Below, piece after piece: positions 25,482 through 35,500 of a stretch of 64,000 nt of DNA. Position 1 is the first letter of the stretch. Every line of letters begins with the position of its first letter. The notes under the pieces are model-generated. The model saw only the letters and a list, made by a program, of their open reading frames with translations, was not told where the DNA came from and did no database searches. A program made the translations under genes and the position numbers. The stretch covers positions 62,001 through 126,000 of the forward strand of contig CAMLHZ010000003.1 of the NCBI GenBank assembly GCA_946480085.1, written 5' to 3'. This DNA is from an uncultured Flavobacteriales bacterium (lineage in GTDB: Bacteria > Bacteroidota > Bacteroidia > Flavobacteriales > Crocinitomicaceae).

Positions 25482-26933
25482 TTGAAAAAATTACTACTTA
25501 CAATTCTATCCATGAATTTCCTGTCTGCTTCTTTTAGTCAGACAATCAATTGGGATGCTCCCGTTACAGTTGCAATGGGAAGTATGTACAACAACATTTA
25601 TCCACGACTTACGCTAACCGATAATGATGTTCCGTTGGTTTCGTGGATGAACGATAACAATGACAAGATTTACACAGCTCGTTGGAACGGAGCTTCGTTC
25701 AATATGCCCGTAACGATCAATCCAGCAGGGGTACTTCCTTTTATTGCGACTTGGGCAGGTTCCGAAATTGCATCGTCAGGTGATACCGTATTTGTAACAT
25801 TCAGCACAGATTTTAGCCAAACAAGTAAGGTCTACACGGTTAGATCATTGGATGGAGGAATGACTTTTCAAGACACTGTTCGTGTAGACCAAATTGGAAC
25901 TGATACACCACGTTTCCCAACTGTTGCGGTTGGATATGGAGGAAATCCCGTAATAGCGTTTATGCAACTAGACGGAAGCTTTGGTAATGCCGAATATGCC
26001 GTTACCAAATCTATGAATGGGGGAACAAGCTATATGCCGTCTATTATACCTTCGCTAGGAGCGGTTGGAACTGTTTGTGATTGCTGTCCTGCTACAATCA
26101 TTGCCAGCGGTAATCAACATGTGCTGACTTATAGAAATAATGACAATAATATTCGCAATATGTGGGCTTCATATTCCACAGACGGAAGTGCAAGTTATCC
26201 TGTTTCTTCAGAGATAGACGAGACCGATTGGATGATTATGTCTTGCCCTTCAAGCGGACCTTCTAACGTAATTAATGGTGATTCACTTGTTTCAACTTGG
26301 ATGAGTAATGGAAAAGTTTATGTTGGGACTACCAATCTTACCAATCAGCAAAATGGAATGCAATTCCAGTTATTCCCTATGGGTACGGGGACAGAAAATT
26401 ATCCAATCATTGCAGGAAAGGGTGATACATTGGCAGTGGTTTGGCAAGGTTCAGATGCAGGAACTCCAAGAGTGTTTTTTACAAGTTCGGTTTCAGGTGC
26501 AAGTGGATTAGGAATCGTAATTGACACCCTAACCGCAACATTCAGCGGAAATCAAACACGTCCTGATCTGGAATATTCAAACGGCAAATTTCATGTGGTT
26601 TACAGTGACGGCAATGGGAATGATGTGAAGTATTTGACGGGAACGGTTGGACAATCTGTTGGATTGGATGAAAATACAAAACCATCACTTTCAATGTTTA
26701 TTAGTCAATCGGGTGAAACCTCTTCAATTCATATCCAATCGGATATCCAGCAAAATGCATCTATACTGGTGGTTAATTCACTTGGGCAAACCTTATCAAC
26801 ACAAGAAACCATACTTAATTCGGGGGAATCGATTATTGAACTATCCAATAGCATTTCGAAGGGAATGTGCTTTGTTACTCTTACTTCAGAATCGGGTGAG
26901 GTGATAGTACAAAAAGCTGTATTGAATAATTAG
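25482..26933 (+). CDS. Sialidase-fold T9SS protein with CDCC motif
   Basis: A 483-residue exported protein; the start is a TTG at 25482 that opens directly into a signal peptide (MKKLLLTILSMNFLSASFSQ). The middle part is a six-bladed-type beta-propeller (repeats such as SLDGGMTFQD, SMNGGTSYMP, STDGSASYP, the Asp-box pattern). It has a CDCCPA motif at about residue 202, an uncommon Cys cluster suited to metal binding. The C-terminal tail (SLSMFISQSGETSS, GKMCFVTL-like end) is a T9SS sorting domain. Enzymatic sialidase activity is not implied. It is the last gene of the copper operon. Confidence 0.82.
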   Translation: MKKLLLTILSMNFLSASFSQTINWDAPVTVAMGSMYNNIYPRLTLTDNDVPLVSWMNDNNDKIYTARWNGASFNMPVTINPAGVLPFIATWAGSEIASSGDTVFVTFSTDFSQTSKVYTVRSLDGGMTFQDTVRVDQIGTDTPRFPTVAVGYGGNPVIAFMQLDGSFGNAEYAVTKSMNGGTSYMPSIIPSLGAVGTVCDCCPATIIASGNQHVLTYRNNDNNIRNMWASYSTDGSASYPVSSEIDETDWMIMSCPSSGPSNVINGDSLVSTWMSNGKVYVGTTNLTNQQNGMQFQLFPMGTGTENYPIIAGKGDTLAVVWQGSDAGTPRVFFTSSVSGASGLGIVIDTLTATFSGNQTRPDLEYSNGKFHVVYSDGNGNDVKYLTGTVGQSVGLDENTKPSLSMFISQSGETSSIHIQSDIQQNASILVVNSLGQTLSTQETILNSGESIIELSNSISKGMCFVTLTSESGEVIVQKAVLNN

Positions 26934-26942
26934 GAATTATCA

Positions 26943-26998
26943 TTTAAATAAACAATCAACTGCCTAGCAAATGATAGGCAGTTGATTGTTTATTTAAA
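26943..26998. terminator. Perfect 24-bp hairpin between convergent genes
   Basis: Arms at 26943-26966 and 26975-26998 pair without mismatch over 24 bp around an 8-nt loop. The ends of the arms are A- and T-rich, so the structure can terminate both the copper operon and the TonB receptor gene. Confidence 0.85.
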
Positions 26999-27018
26999 CA
27001 GCTCAAGACGGTTTAATC

Positions 27019-29436
27019 CTAAAACTTATAATTATATCCAATCCTTACGACCTGTGTCTCGTAGTAGTCTGAGCTTATATAACTGAATCCATTACCTTGA
27101 ATTCGTTTTTTAATGACCATTGTATTTAGCAAATCAGTAGCATTTAGAAACACTTCACCTTTACCTTTCTGTATTTTCTTTTTTATCCCCATATCCAACG
27201 AAAAACGTGAATCGATTTTCCCTTGCGGGATAATGTCAGGTGCAAGGTAAACTGCTACCAGTTGAACATCTATATCTTTCTTGAAATGAAAGGTATTATT
27301 CAGCTTTGCATTCCCTGAATAGATGCTTTGCTGATCAGCAGAAAAAGTATGTACGATTGGGTACTTATTTTCAACACTAAAAGCGTTGATTTGGTTGTAG
27401 TAAACATTTCCATTGACGTTGAAGGAATACCACTTAGCAAGATCCATAGAGAATGTCATTTCAACACCTGCATTGTAGCTTTTTCCTGCATTCTGAAATA
27501 CGGCATAAATCAGGTTGCTTCCGGGAACGGTACTTGAAATGCGTGTGATTGTTCCGTTCGCTTCTCTTCCATACAAAGCAGTGTAAAAATATCCTTTTTC
27601 CAAAGCTGATTTAAAGCCTAATTCTAATGAGTTGGTGAACTGAGGTTTTAACGCAGGGTTCCCGACTTTGATTATTTCGGCATCGTCATACTTAGGGAAA
27701 ATACGAATGTCTACTTCATTTGGTCTATCAACTCGACGATTATAAAATAAGGAGATTTTGTTTTTGTCATTGAACTTGTACGCCAATCGCATGGTTGGAA
27801 AAGGCTGCATATAATTATACCCATCACTTTTATAAGTGCTGTGATTGGGGTTCACTTTATAATTCAATAAAACGTATTCTACCCGCAAACCAATTTCGGC
27901 TTCTACTTTCTTACGATCCACAATATAGTTCCCGTAAATAGCTGGAATTACTTCCTTGTAATTTGCCCATCCACCTGCAGTCGTGTCTAAGGGCGAATTG
28001 ATGCCAGGGTAGAATTGCATGTTTGTCGGAATGGTTCGGTAACGGAATTTAGCACCTGTTTCCAAACGACCGAATTTCAATGGTTTTACGTAATCCAAAT
28101 TGAAATCTGCTACCTGTTCATCGGAAAGCAATTTAAATGAATCATGTCCTGTATATGTTGGATAGATGTTGTCGAAGAAATATTTTTCATTTTCACGGTG
28201 AAAAGTGTAGTTAAATCCGGCATTCAAAATATGACCGGCTTGAGCGAATTTATGTTGGTAGGCAAGAGTCCCCATAGCGGTAGTCTTCAACTCATCTTCT
28301 AAGAATTGCCATAAGCGGATGCGTTCGGATGAATCCCTGTTGAAAAAAGGTTGGTCGCCATTGTCTATAATCTTTTCCATTCCATACAGACCCGAAATAG
28401 TTAAAGTGTTCTTGTCATTGAAAGAATAATCAAAACCTAATTTGGCATTTGCGAAGTGCGTATTTCTGTTTCTCTTGGTTTGTTGGTCGATAATCGTTCC
28501 GTCGTCGTACGTTCGGGTAACGAATTCGTTCTTATTTAAGGTTTGTGTGTATAGGTAATCACCTTGGAAAAACAGGTTCATTTTGTTTTTTCGATAGCTC
28601 AATGAAACCGTTGGATTGACTTTTGGGGTGTACTGATATTGCGGACGAATGGTAGGCAGGTTTTCTTTTTTAACCCACAAAGCTCCCAAACCGCTATTCA
28701 GTCCAACTTTTCCAGAAAAACCTTCCTGCTTGTTTTTCTTTAGGATGATATTGATGATTCCCGCGTTTCCATTCGCATCGTATTTCGAAGAAGGATTATT
28801 GATGATCTCAATGCGTTCAATTGCAGATGCGGGAATATTATCCAACCCATACTGATCTCCAAATCCTGTCAATGCTGTTTGTTTTCCATCAATAAGGATC
28901 GTTACTTTTTCATTTCCACGTAGTTGTACTTTTCCGTCCTGAACGGTAACGCCTGGTAGGTTCTGCATTGCCTGTAAAACAGATCCTCCGCTTTGGCTCA
29001 CATTGTCTTCAACAGAAAACACTTTTTTATCCATCTTATCACTTACCTCTTCGATTTGACCAGTAATTACTACTTCTTCTAAAGACTCAACGGTCTCTTC
29101 CAATTGGATCACCGACAAATCCAAAAAGTCGGAAAGTGAACCCACATAGATGAGTTTATTCAATGTACTGTATCCAAAGGAAGTTACAACTAAAACATAG
29201 TTGCCTGTTTTAACCGGTGAAAGGGAAAAGCGACCTTCTTCATCGGTAATTGTTCCGATCACAAGGGCAGAATCGATTTCTGTTTTGAGGACAACCTGAA
29301 CATAGGGTAAAGCAGTATTATCCGCCTTACCCTTAATTGTTCCGGAGACCGTTACATTTCCACTTTGAGCAAATACCTGAGATGAAAGGATTAGCCCTAT
29401 CAAGACAATCCAATTTCGGAAATGGAGGATTTTCAT
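27019..29436 (-). CDS. TonB-dependent outer-membrane receptor
   Basis: An 805-residue receptor. Signal peptide 1-23 ending FAQ, then a carboxypeptidase-regulatory-like domain (about 28-105), a plug with VLQAMQNLPGVTVQDGKVQL (about 150-180), and a barrel ending YNYKF. No SusD gene is adjacent, which argues against glycan uptake. In the copper-metal neighbourhood, and 1 bp from a PepSY-like lipoprotein and a two-component system, metal or siderophore uptake is likely, but the substrate is not known. Confidence 0.92.
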   Translation of the reverse strand: MKILHFRNWIVLIGLILSSQVFAQSGNVTVSGTIKGKADNTALPYVQVVLKTEIDSALVIGTITDEEGRFSLSPVKTGNYVLVVTSFGYSTLNKLIYVGSLSDFLDLSVIQLEETVESLEEVVITGQIEEVSDKMDKKVFSVEDNVSQSGGSVLQAMQNLPGVTVQDGKVQLRGNEKVTILIDGKQTALTGFGDQYGLDNIPASAIERIEIINNPSSKYDANGNAGIINIILKKNKQEGFSGKVGLNSGLGALWVKKENLPTIRPQYQYTPKVNPTVSLSYRKNKMNLFFQGDYLYTQTLNKNEFVTRTYDDGTIIDQQTKRNRNTHFANAKLGFDYSFNDKNTLTISGLYGMEKIIDNGDQPFFNRDSSERIRLWQFLEDELKTTAMGTLAYQHKFAQAGHILNAGFNYTFHRENEKYFFDNIYPTYTGHDSFKLLSDEQVADFNLDYVKPLKFGRLETGAKFRYRTIPTNMQFYPGINSPLDTTAGGWANYKEVIPAIYGNYIVDRKKVEAEIGLRVEYVLLNYKVNPNHSTYKSDGYNYMQPFPTMRLAYKFNDKNKISLFYNRRVDRPNEVDIRIFPKYDDAEIIKVGNPALKPQFTNSLELGFKSALEKGYFYTALYGREANGTITRISSTVPGSNLIYAVFQNAGKSYNAGVEMTFSMDLAKWYSFNVNGNVYYNQINAFSVENKYPIVHTFSADQQSIYSGNAKLNNTFHFKKDIDVQLVAVYLAPDIIPQGKIDSRFSLDMGIKKKIQKGKGEVFLNATDLLNTMVIKKRIQGNGFSYISSDYYETQVVRIGYNYKF

Positions 29437-29437
29437 G

Positions 29438-29881
29438 TTATTCAGTAATCACTTTGATGAATGTACCATTGCTATCGAAAATAACGTCTTTTTTGTTTAC
29501 CTCAGCTTCGTAGTTGACTGTACCATCATTTAGAACAATTTTAGCAGCTTCTTTTACTTTTTGACCTTTGTAATTCAATTCTATATAGTCTAAAACTGCC
29601 TTTGGAAGTGCGCTCGTTTCCATTTCTGTTTCTGTTTCCAAGATAACACCACTTGTATTGATAACTACAGAAGTTTCTATTTCACCGTTTTCAAATTCGG
29701 CTTCGTAATTCGAACCTTCTTGTTCCCAATCCACATCAGTAATTGTTGGAAATTGTTTTTTGAAAGCCTCCTGAACTGTTGCCGGGATTTTCGAGCCTTT
29801 TCCTTCCTTTTCTGTTTTTTGAGCAGAACTACATCCAGCTATTGATAGTGCCAATGTTCCTGTTAAGATTAATCGTTTCAT
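29438..29881 (-). CDS. PepSY-like lipoprotein
   Basis: A 147-residue lipoprotein (lipobox SIAGC, Cys17) with two PepSY-like repeats: VQEAFKKQFPTITDVDWEQEG and KAVLDYIELNYKGQKVKEA, each followed by a beta hairpin. Such proteins occur next to two-component systems and TonB receptors in Bacteroidota and may modulate the sensor. It is 54 bp downstream of the kinase gene and 1 bp upstream of the TonB receptor. Confidence 0.82.
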   Translation of the reverse strand: MKRLILTGTLALSIAGCSSAQKTEKEGKGSKIPATVQEAFKKQFPTITDVDWEQEGSNYEAEFENGEIETSVVINTSGVILETETEMETSALPKAVLDYIELNYKGQKVKEAAKIVLNDGTVNYEAEVNKKDVIFDSNGTFIKVITE

Positions 29882-29934
29882 GAAGATTATTTTATAAGTT
29901 ACAAGACAAACTTCCGAACCGATTCTGAAGACAT

Positions 29935-31212
29935 TTAGAATTCAATACTGAAGGCGTGTAAATGATCATTAAATTGATAAGAAAGCGTCCAATTATAACG
30001 ATCACAAATTTCTTTGGAGATTGCAAGTCCTAAGCCGCTATTGGTTGTCTCAGAAGATGAAATTCCAAAACGAATAAACAAATTATCCGCACTCAATGAG
30101 GCTGCCCCAGTATTCGAAAAAGTGAGTTTATTGCCAGTTAGATTAATTCGTAAAATATCATTCTTATTACCATGCCTAATCACGTTTGTAGCTAAGTTAT
30201 TGAATAACACTTCCAATAAAGTAGGATTACATTTCACGGAATAATGTTCGACGTTCATTTGAACGTGAATACCTTTGCTTTGAAAGTAATCATCCAACAA
30301 TTCAATATTCTCTGCTAATGTTTGTTTAATATTTACTGGCATCTCTTCTGCAAACTGATGATTTTCTATTTTGGCTAAAAGCAAAAGATTCTTATTGATT
30401 CGCGAGATTCGGGAAAGACTTGAATTGATCGCTTCAATAGTCGAAGCTTCTTGTTCGGACAGGGTGTTATTCTGCAACAAGACATCCATTTTGGTTTTTA
30501 AAACAGACAAAGGAGTTTGCAATTCGTGAGAAGCGTTTTCGATGAACCGTTTTTGTTGATTGAATGTAGTCGCATTCTTTTTAATCAATGTGGTCAGCTC
30601 TTGATTCAATTCTTCAAATTCCTCAATATCGGATTGTTCAAATTGAATGTGCTGGTCTTTACTTAGATCAAAGTTCTTGAGTTGATCCAGGGTTTTGTAG
30701 AATGGTTTCCAGCTTTTTTTAGAAATTCGTTTGTTTAAAAAGACAAAACCAATAACTAAAAGAAAAAAGAAAAATACCGTAACAAAGGCAATTGCAATCA
30801 GCGTTTCATCTGCTTCTTCGACATTCGTAGAGATCGTCAGCTGATAAGGTTTTTCATTCACCCAAATCGCAGTAGATAAAACCCTGAAGCGATCTATTTC
30901 ATGCTCGAAAGGATTGTAGGTTCTCGTTGTATAAATACGATTTTGGGTTATGTTCTTTTCGTCAATAGCGACCAACTTTGTTCCCGGTTGCAGTTTATTC
31001 CAAATTTTAAGTGTTTGGTTGAGTTGTTTTTCATCGACTTTTGCCGTTTGAATTCCCTTTTCCATTCGTTTACGGATGATCCAGTTGTGTTCATCCAATT
31101 CTTCCATCCAAATAGCATCGACAACAAAATAGTAGACAGGAACACTGCATACCAAAATAACGAGTGCGTAAATGGTGAATGATCGAAAAGGTTTATCCAG
31201 TAATTTACTCAT
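29935..31212 (-). CDS. Sensor histidine kinase
   Basis: A 425-residue sensor from ATG 31212, which overlaps the regulator's stop codon as ATGA. Transmembrane helices at about 13-32 and 148-170 flank a short periplasmic sensor. The HisKA box is FIENASHELQTPLSVLKTK (His about 229), and the ATPase domain shows LFNNLATNVIRHG and SGLGLAISKEI. The signal is probably periplasmic metal or envelope stress, inferred from the metal neighbourhood. Partner regulator at 31209. Confidence 0.92.
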   Translation of the reverse strand: MSKLLDKPFRSFTIYALVILVCSVPVYYFVVDAIWMEELDEHNWIIRKRMEKGIQTAKVDEKQLNQTLKIWNKLQPGTKLVAIDEKNITQNRIYTTRTYNPFEHEIDRFRVLSTAIWVNEKPYQLTISTNVEEADETLIAIAFVTVFFFFLLVIGFVFLNKRISKKSWKPFYKTLDQLKNFDLSKDQHIQFEQSDIEEFEELNQELTTLIKKNATTFNQQKRFIENASHELQTPLSVLKTKMDVLLQNNTLSEQEASTIEAINSSLSRISRINKNLLLLAKIENHQFAEEMPVNIKQTLAENIELLDDYFQSKGIHVQMNVEHYSVKCNPTLLEVLFNNLATNVIRHGNKNDILRINLTGNKLTFSNTGAASLSADNLFIRFGISSSETTNSGLGLAISKEICDRYNWTLSYQFNDHLHAFSIEF

Positions 31213-31883
31213 AGTTCCCATTTATAGCCCGTTCCGTAAATTGTTTTGAGATAATTATCGCATCCTGCTTCGGTCAACTTCTTTTTGAGGTTCTTTACAT
31301 GAGCATACACGAAATCGTGATTATCAAACATATCTGCAATGTCTCCGGAAAGATGTTCTGCCAATGCATTCTTCGAAATGACCTTATTCTTATTGCCCAA
31401 AAAGAGCAACAACAAATCAAATTCTTTTTTAGTGAGTGAAACTATATTTGAGCCAACCGTAACTGTTTTGGAAAGTATGTCTACTGTCAATTCATCGTGT
31501 GTTATGGTATTCGAATTGTCAAATTGCTTTCTACGAATAACTGAATAGATGCGTGCAGATAGTTCGGATAGATGAAAGGGTTTGGCTAAATAATCATCCG
31601 CTCCCAACTGTAATCCCTTAATTTTATCGTCAAGCGCACCTTTTGCGGAAATGATAATAACACCATCCGAACGTTTTTCAGCTTTCAGTCTTTCCAGTAC
31701 TTCCAAACCATTACCAAAGGGAATCATTAAATCCAATAAAATACAGTCGTACGTGTATGCAGAAATTTTGTCAATAGCTTGGTTATAATCTGCTGCCAGT
31801 TCACACAAATAATCTTGGGCATTCAAGTATCCAATAATATCTTTTGATAATTCGAGTTCGTCCTCTATAATTAGAATTTTCAC
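31209..31883 (-). CDS. OmpR-family response regulator
   Basis: About 224 residues from GTG 31883 (a TTG at 31898 is less likely because MKILIIEDE is the standard start). Receiver domain with acidic pocket EDE, Asp51 in CILLDLMIP, and Lys in AKPF; C-terminal winged helix with SLTKKEFDLLLLF and IYGTGYKW. It overlaps the kinase start by 4 bp. It probably controls the metal efflux genes that begin divergently at 32101. Confidence 0.92.
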   Translation of the reverse strand: MKILIIEDELELSKDIIGYLNAQDYLCELAADYNQAIDKISAYTYDCILLDLMIPFGNGLEVLERLKAEKRSDGVIIISAKGALDDKIKGLQLGADDYLAKPFHLSELSARIYSVIRRKQFDNSNTITHDELTVDILSKTVTVGSNIVSLTKKEFDLLLLFLGNKNKVISKNALAEHLSGDIADMFDNHDFVYAHVKNLKKKLTEAGCDNYLKTIYGTGYKWEL

Positions 31884-32100
31884 TCGATAAAGATACAATG
31901 CAAATTCTGAAGGAATTTTGAATTGTTTTTACTCCTCTAATAAGCAATAATTATGTTTTCTATTTCTAATAGAAAAAGTAACTTTATAATTCAGCAAAGA
32001 CATTCGCGGAAAATTTCAACTTTCACACGGCGTCTAACCTCACCATTTAATTTTTAAAATCAACGACAGAAACACTTGTTTTTCATTATATTTATGCCCA

Positions 32101-32502
32101 ATGAATAAACTGAAAAAAGCATTTGTTTTGTTTCTTGTTCTGGTGATTACTTTCCCAGGAGAAACAGCGCATGCCTTTTCTTTTGTTCCAAAATTCATTG
32201 CTCATTACAATCATCACAACGAGGAGCACCATGAAATAGGGTTTCTTGAATTTATTGGTGAACATTTTACAAGTGATCAGGAACACGACAAACACGAACA
32301 TCACGATAGCGAACAGGAGAATTGCCCCTTTTCACATAACCATGGAACAGCTCAATTGGTTTATATTTTCAAAAAAGAACCCAATCTGATCATAGAGCAT
32401 ACAACGGTTGTTGTAGACAAAGAAAAATCTGAATTACCTGATTACCGCTTTACCTTTTCCGAATACAACGGAAGCATCTGGCAACCGCCTAAAATAGCTT
32501 AA
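32101..32502 (+). CDS. His-rich exported protein
   Basis: A 133-residue protein with a signal peptide (about 1-25, ending AHA) and many His in NHHNEEHHEIG, EHDKHEHHDSEQENC and FSHNHG. This is a metal-binding type of composition, suited to Cu, Zn or Ni. It precedes the CusA-like pump gene by 65 bp and is probably its periplasmic metal buffer. I recognise no defined domain. The C-terminal WQPPK is typical of such Bacteroidota proteins. Confidence 0.7.
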   Translation: MNKLKKAFVLFLVLVITFPGETAHAFSFVPKFIAHYNHHNEEHHEIGFLEFIGEHFTSDQEHDKHEHHDSEQENCPFSHNHGTAQLVYIFKKEPNLIIEHTTVVVDKEKSELPDYRFTFSEYNGSIWQPPKIA

Positions 32503-32567
32503 TACACTCGTTTCTCGAAATTCCGAATACCTTCGGAAGAGCTATTTATTACATTAAATTTTATTTT

Positions 32568-35500
32568 ATGCTGGATGCAGTTATTCGCTTTTCCATTAGG
32601 AATAAGCTAATTATAGGCATGCTAATGCTTGCTTTAGTTGGTTGGGGAAGTTATTCATTGACAAGACTTCCCATTGATGCCGTTCCTGATATTACAAACA
32701 ATCAGATTCAAATTATTACTTCCGCTCCCTCGCAGTCGGCACAGGACATTGAGCGGTTGGTTACTTACCCTGTGGAGCAGTCGGTTGCCACCATACCAGA
32801 GATTGAAGAAGTGCGATCCTTTTCACGCTTTGGATTAAGCGTTGTTACCGTTGTCTTTAAAGATGGCGTAGACATTTATCAGGCTCGCCAAATGGTTTCC
32901 GAACGGCTAACAGTAGCTATGAACGAGATTCCTTCAGGTGTTGGAATCCCTGAATTGGCACCTGTTACAACAGGATTGGGCGAGATTTACCAATACACCA
33001 TTCACGCCAAAAAAGGGTATGAAAAAAAGTACTCCGCTATGGAACTGCGTACTATTCAGGATTGGATTGTGCGCCGCCAGCTATTGGGTGTAGAAGGTAT
33101 TGCCGATGTGAGCAGTTTCGGAGGTTACCTAAAGCAATACGAAGTTGCCCTGAACCCCGATAAACTCAATAGTTTGGGAATCACCATAACCGATGTGTTT
33201 AACGCACTTGAAAAAAACAACCAGAACACAGGAGGTGCATACATTGATAAAAAACCAAATGCTTGGTACATCCGCAGTGAAGGATTGATTGGAAGCATTG
33301 AAGACATCAAACGTATCGTTGTGAAACAAATGGACAACGGATTGCCTGTTTTAATTCGGGATGTGGCACAGGTTCGCTTTGGAAATGCCATTCGCTATGG
33401 AGCTTTAACCTACAACGATAAAGGAGAAGCCGTGGGTGGAATTGTGATGATGCTGAAAGGAGCAAATTCCTCGCAGGTCATAGCGAACGTAAAAAAACGG
33501 ATTGCACAAATTGAAAAAACGTTGCCCAAAGGTGTACGCATTGAACCCTTTTTAGATCGCACAAAATTGGTAGACAGTGCCATTGGAACGGTTTCAAAAA
33601 ACTTGTTGGAAGGTGCGCTGATAGTGATATTTATTTTGGTCTTGTTCCTCGGAAATTTCCGTGCAGGATTGATTGTGGCTTCCGTCATTCCATTGGCAAT
33701 GCTGTTTGCCATTTCATTGATGAATTTATTCGGTGTTTCAGGAAACCTGATGAGTTTGGGAGCAATAGATTTCGGATTAATTGTGGATGGTGCAGTAATC
33801 ATTGTGGAGGCAACACTCCATCACATGAAACACCTGCAAGTTGATCGAAATCTGACACAACATGAAATGGACAAAGAAGTCTATAAATCTGCGAGTAAAA
33901 TCCGTTCATCGGCAGCATTCGGAGAAATCATTATCTTAATTGTTTATCTGCCCATTTTAGCGTTGGTTGGCATTGAAGGAAAGATGTTCAAGCCCATGGC
34001 GCAAACGGTTTCTTTTGCCATCTTGGGTGCATTTCTACTCTCCCTTACTTACGTTCCAATGATGAGTGCCTTGTTTTTGAGCAAGAATACCAAACACAAA
34101 CGTAATTTTTCAGATCGCTTAGTGGATGCCATTCAGCGAGTGTACAATCCTATTATCAACAAAGCACTGAATGTTCCGAAATGGATCATTGGTTCTGCGG
34201 TAGTATTGTTTGTTGCGTCTTTGTTATTGTTTACCAAATTGGGTGCAGAATTCCTTCCCTCCTTGGACGAAGGCGATTTTGCGGTCGAAACCCGTGTGAT
34301 GTCTGGTAGCAGTTTAGAAGAAACCATTGATGCGTCGAACAAAGGCTCTAAAATATTATTGGAGCGTTTTCCCGATGAAGTGGAAATGGTAGTTGGGAAA
34401 ATTGGTTCGGGAGAAATACCCACCGATCCCATGCCCATTGAAGCCTGCGATATGATGGTGATTTTGAAAGACAAATCAAACTGGACAAAAACAAAAGACA
34501 AAGACGAACTGGCTAACCTGATGACTGAGGAGTTGGAAGATGTTCCGGGAGTTACCTTCGGATTTCAGCAACCCATTCAAATGCGTTTCAACGAACTCAT
34601 GACGGGAGCAAGACAAGACGTAGTGATCAAAGTCTACGGGGAAGATTTAGACATGCTGACCAGTTACTCCAAGAAAATTGCAGGGATTGTAGGTACTATC
34701 GACGGCGCAACTGATTTGTACCTCGAAAATGTAAAAGGCGCACGTCAAATTCTTATTTCCTATGATCGGGATGCACTTGCCCGCTTTGGTTTGAACATTG
34801 AAGACATCAATACCGTTATCAATTCCGCATTTGCAGGACAATCGGCGGGATTGGTGTATGAAGGTGAAAAACGTTTTGATCTAGTGGTTAGAATGGAAAA
34901 GGAACTGCGCACAAGTATCGAAGACGTTCAGAACTTATACGTGAAAGCACCTAATGGAAATCAGATTCCACTTTCACAAGTAGCAAGTGTTTGTTTTGAT
35001 GATTTAGCACCTATTCAGATTCAGCGAGACGATGCAAAACGAAGAATAACCATTGGATTCAACGTGCGTGGGCGAGATGTAGAAAGCCTCGTCAAAGAAC
35101 TTCAACAGAAAGTAGAACAAAACGTTGACTTTGCACCTGGTTATTATCCAACTTACGGCGGAACATTTGAGAACCTGCAAGAAGCACGAGGTCGTTTGTC
35201 AATAGCCGTTCCCGTTGCATTGTTACTCATCTTGATGTTACTTTATTTCACCTTCAGTTCCATGCGTCAAAGTTTGCTGATTTTTTCAGCCATTCCATTG
35301 TCTGCAATTGGTGGAGTAGTTGCCTTGTGGTTGCGTGATATGCCTTTTAGTATTTCTGCGGGAGTCGGTTTCATTGCACTCTTCGGAGTAGCCGTGTTGA
35401 ATGGTATTGTTCTCATTGGAGAATTCAACCACTTGAAAAAAGAAGGTATAGACGACGTGAAAGAGCGCATTTTAAAAGCAACGCAGACCCGTCTGCGTCC

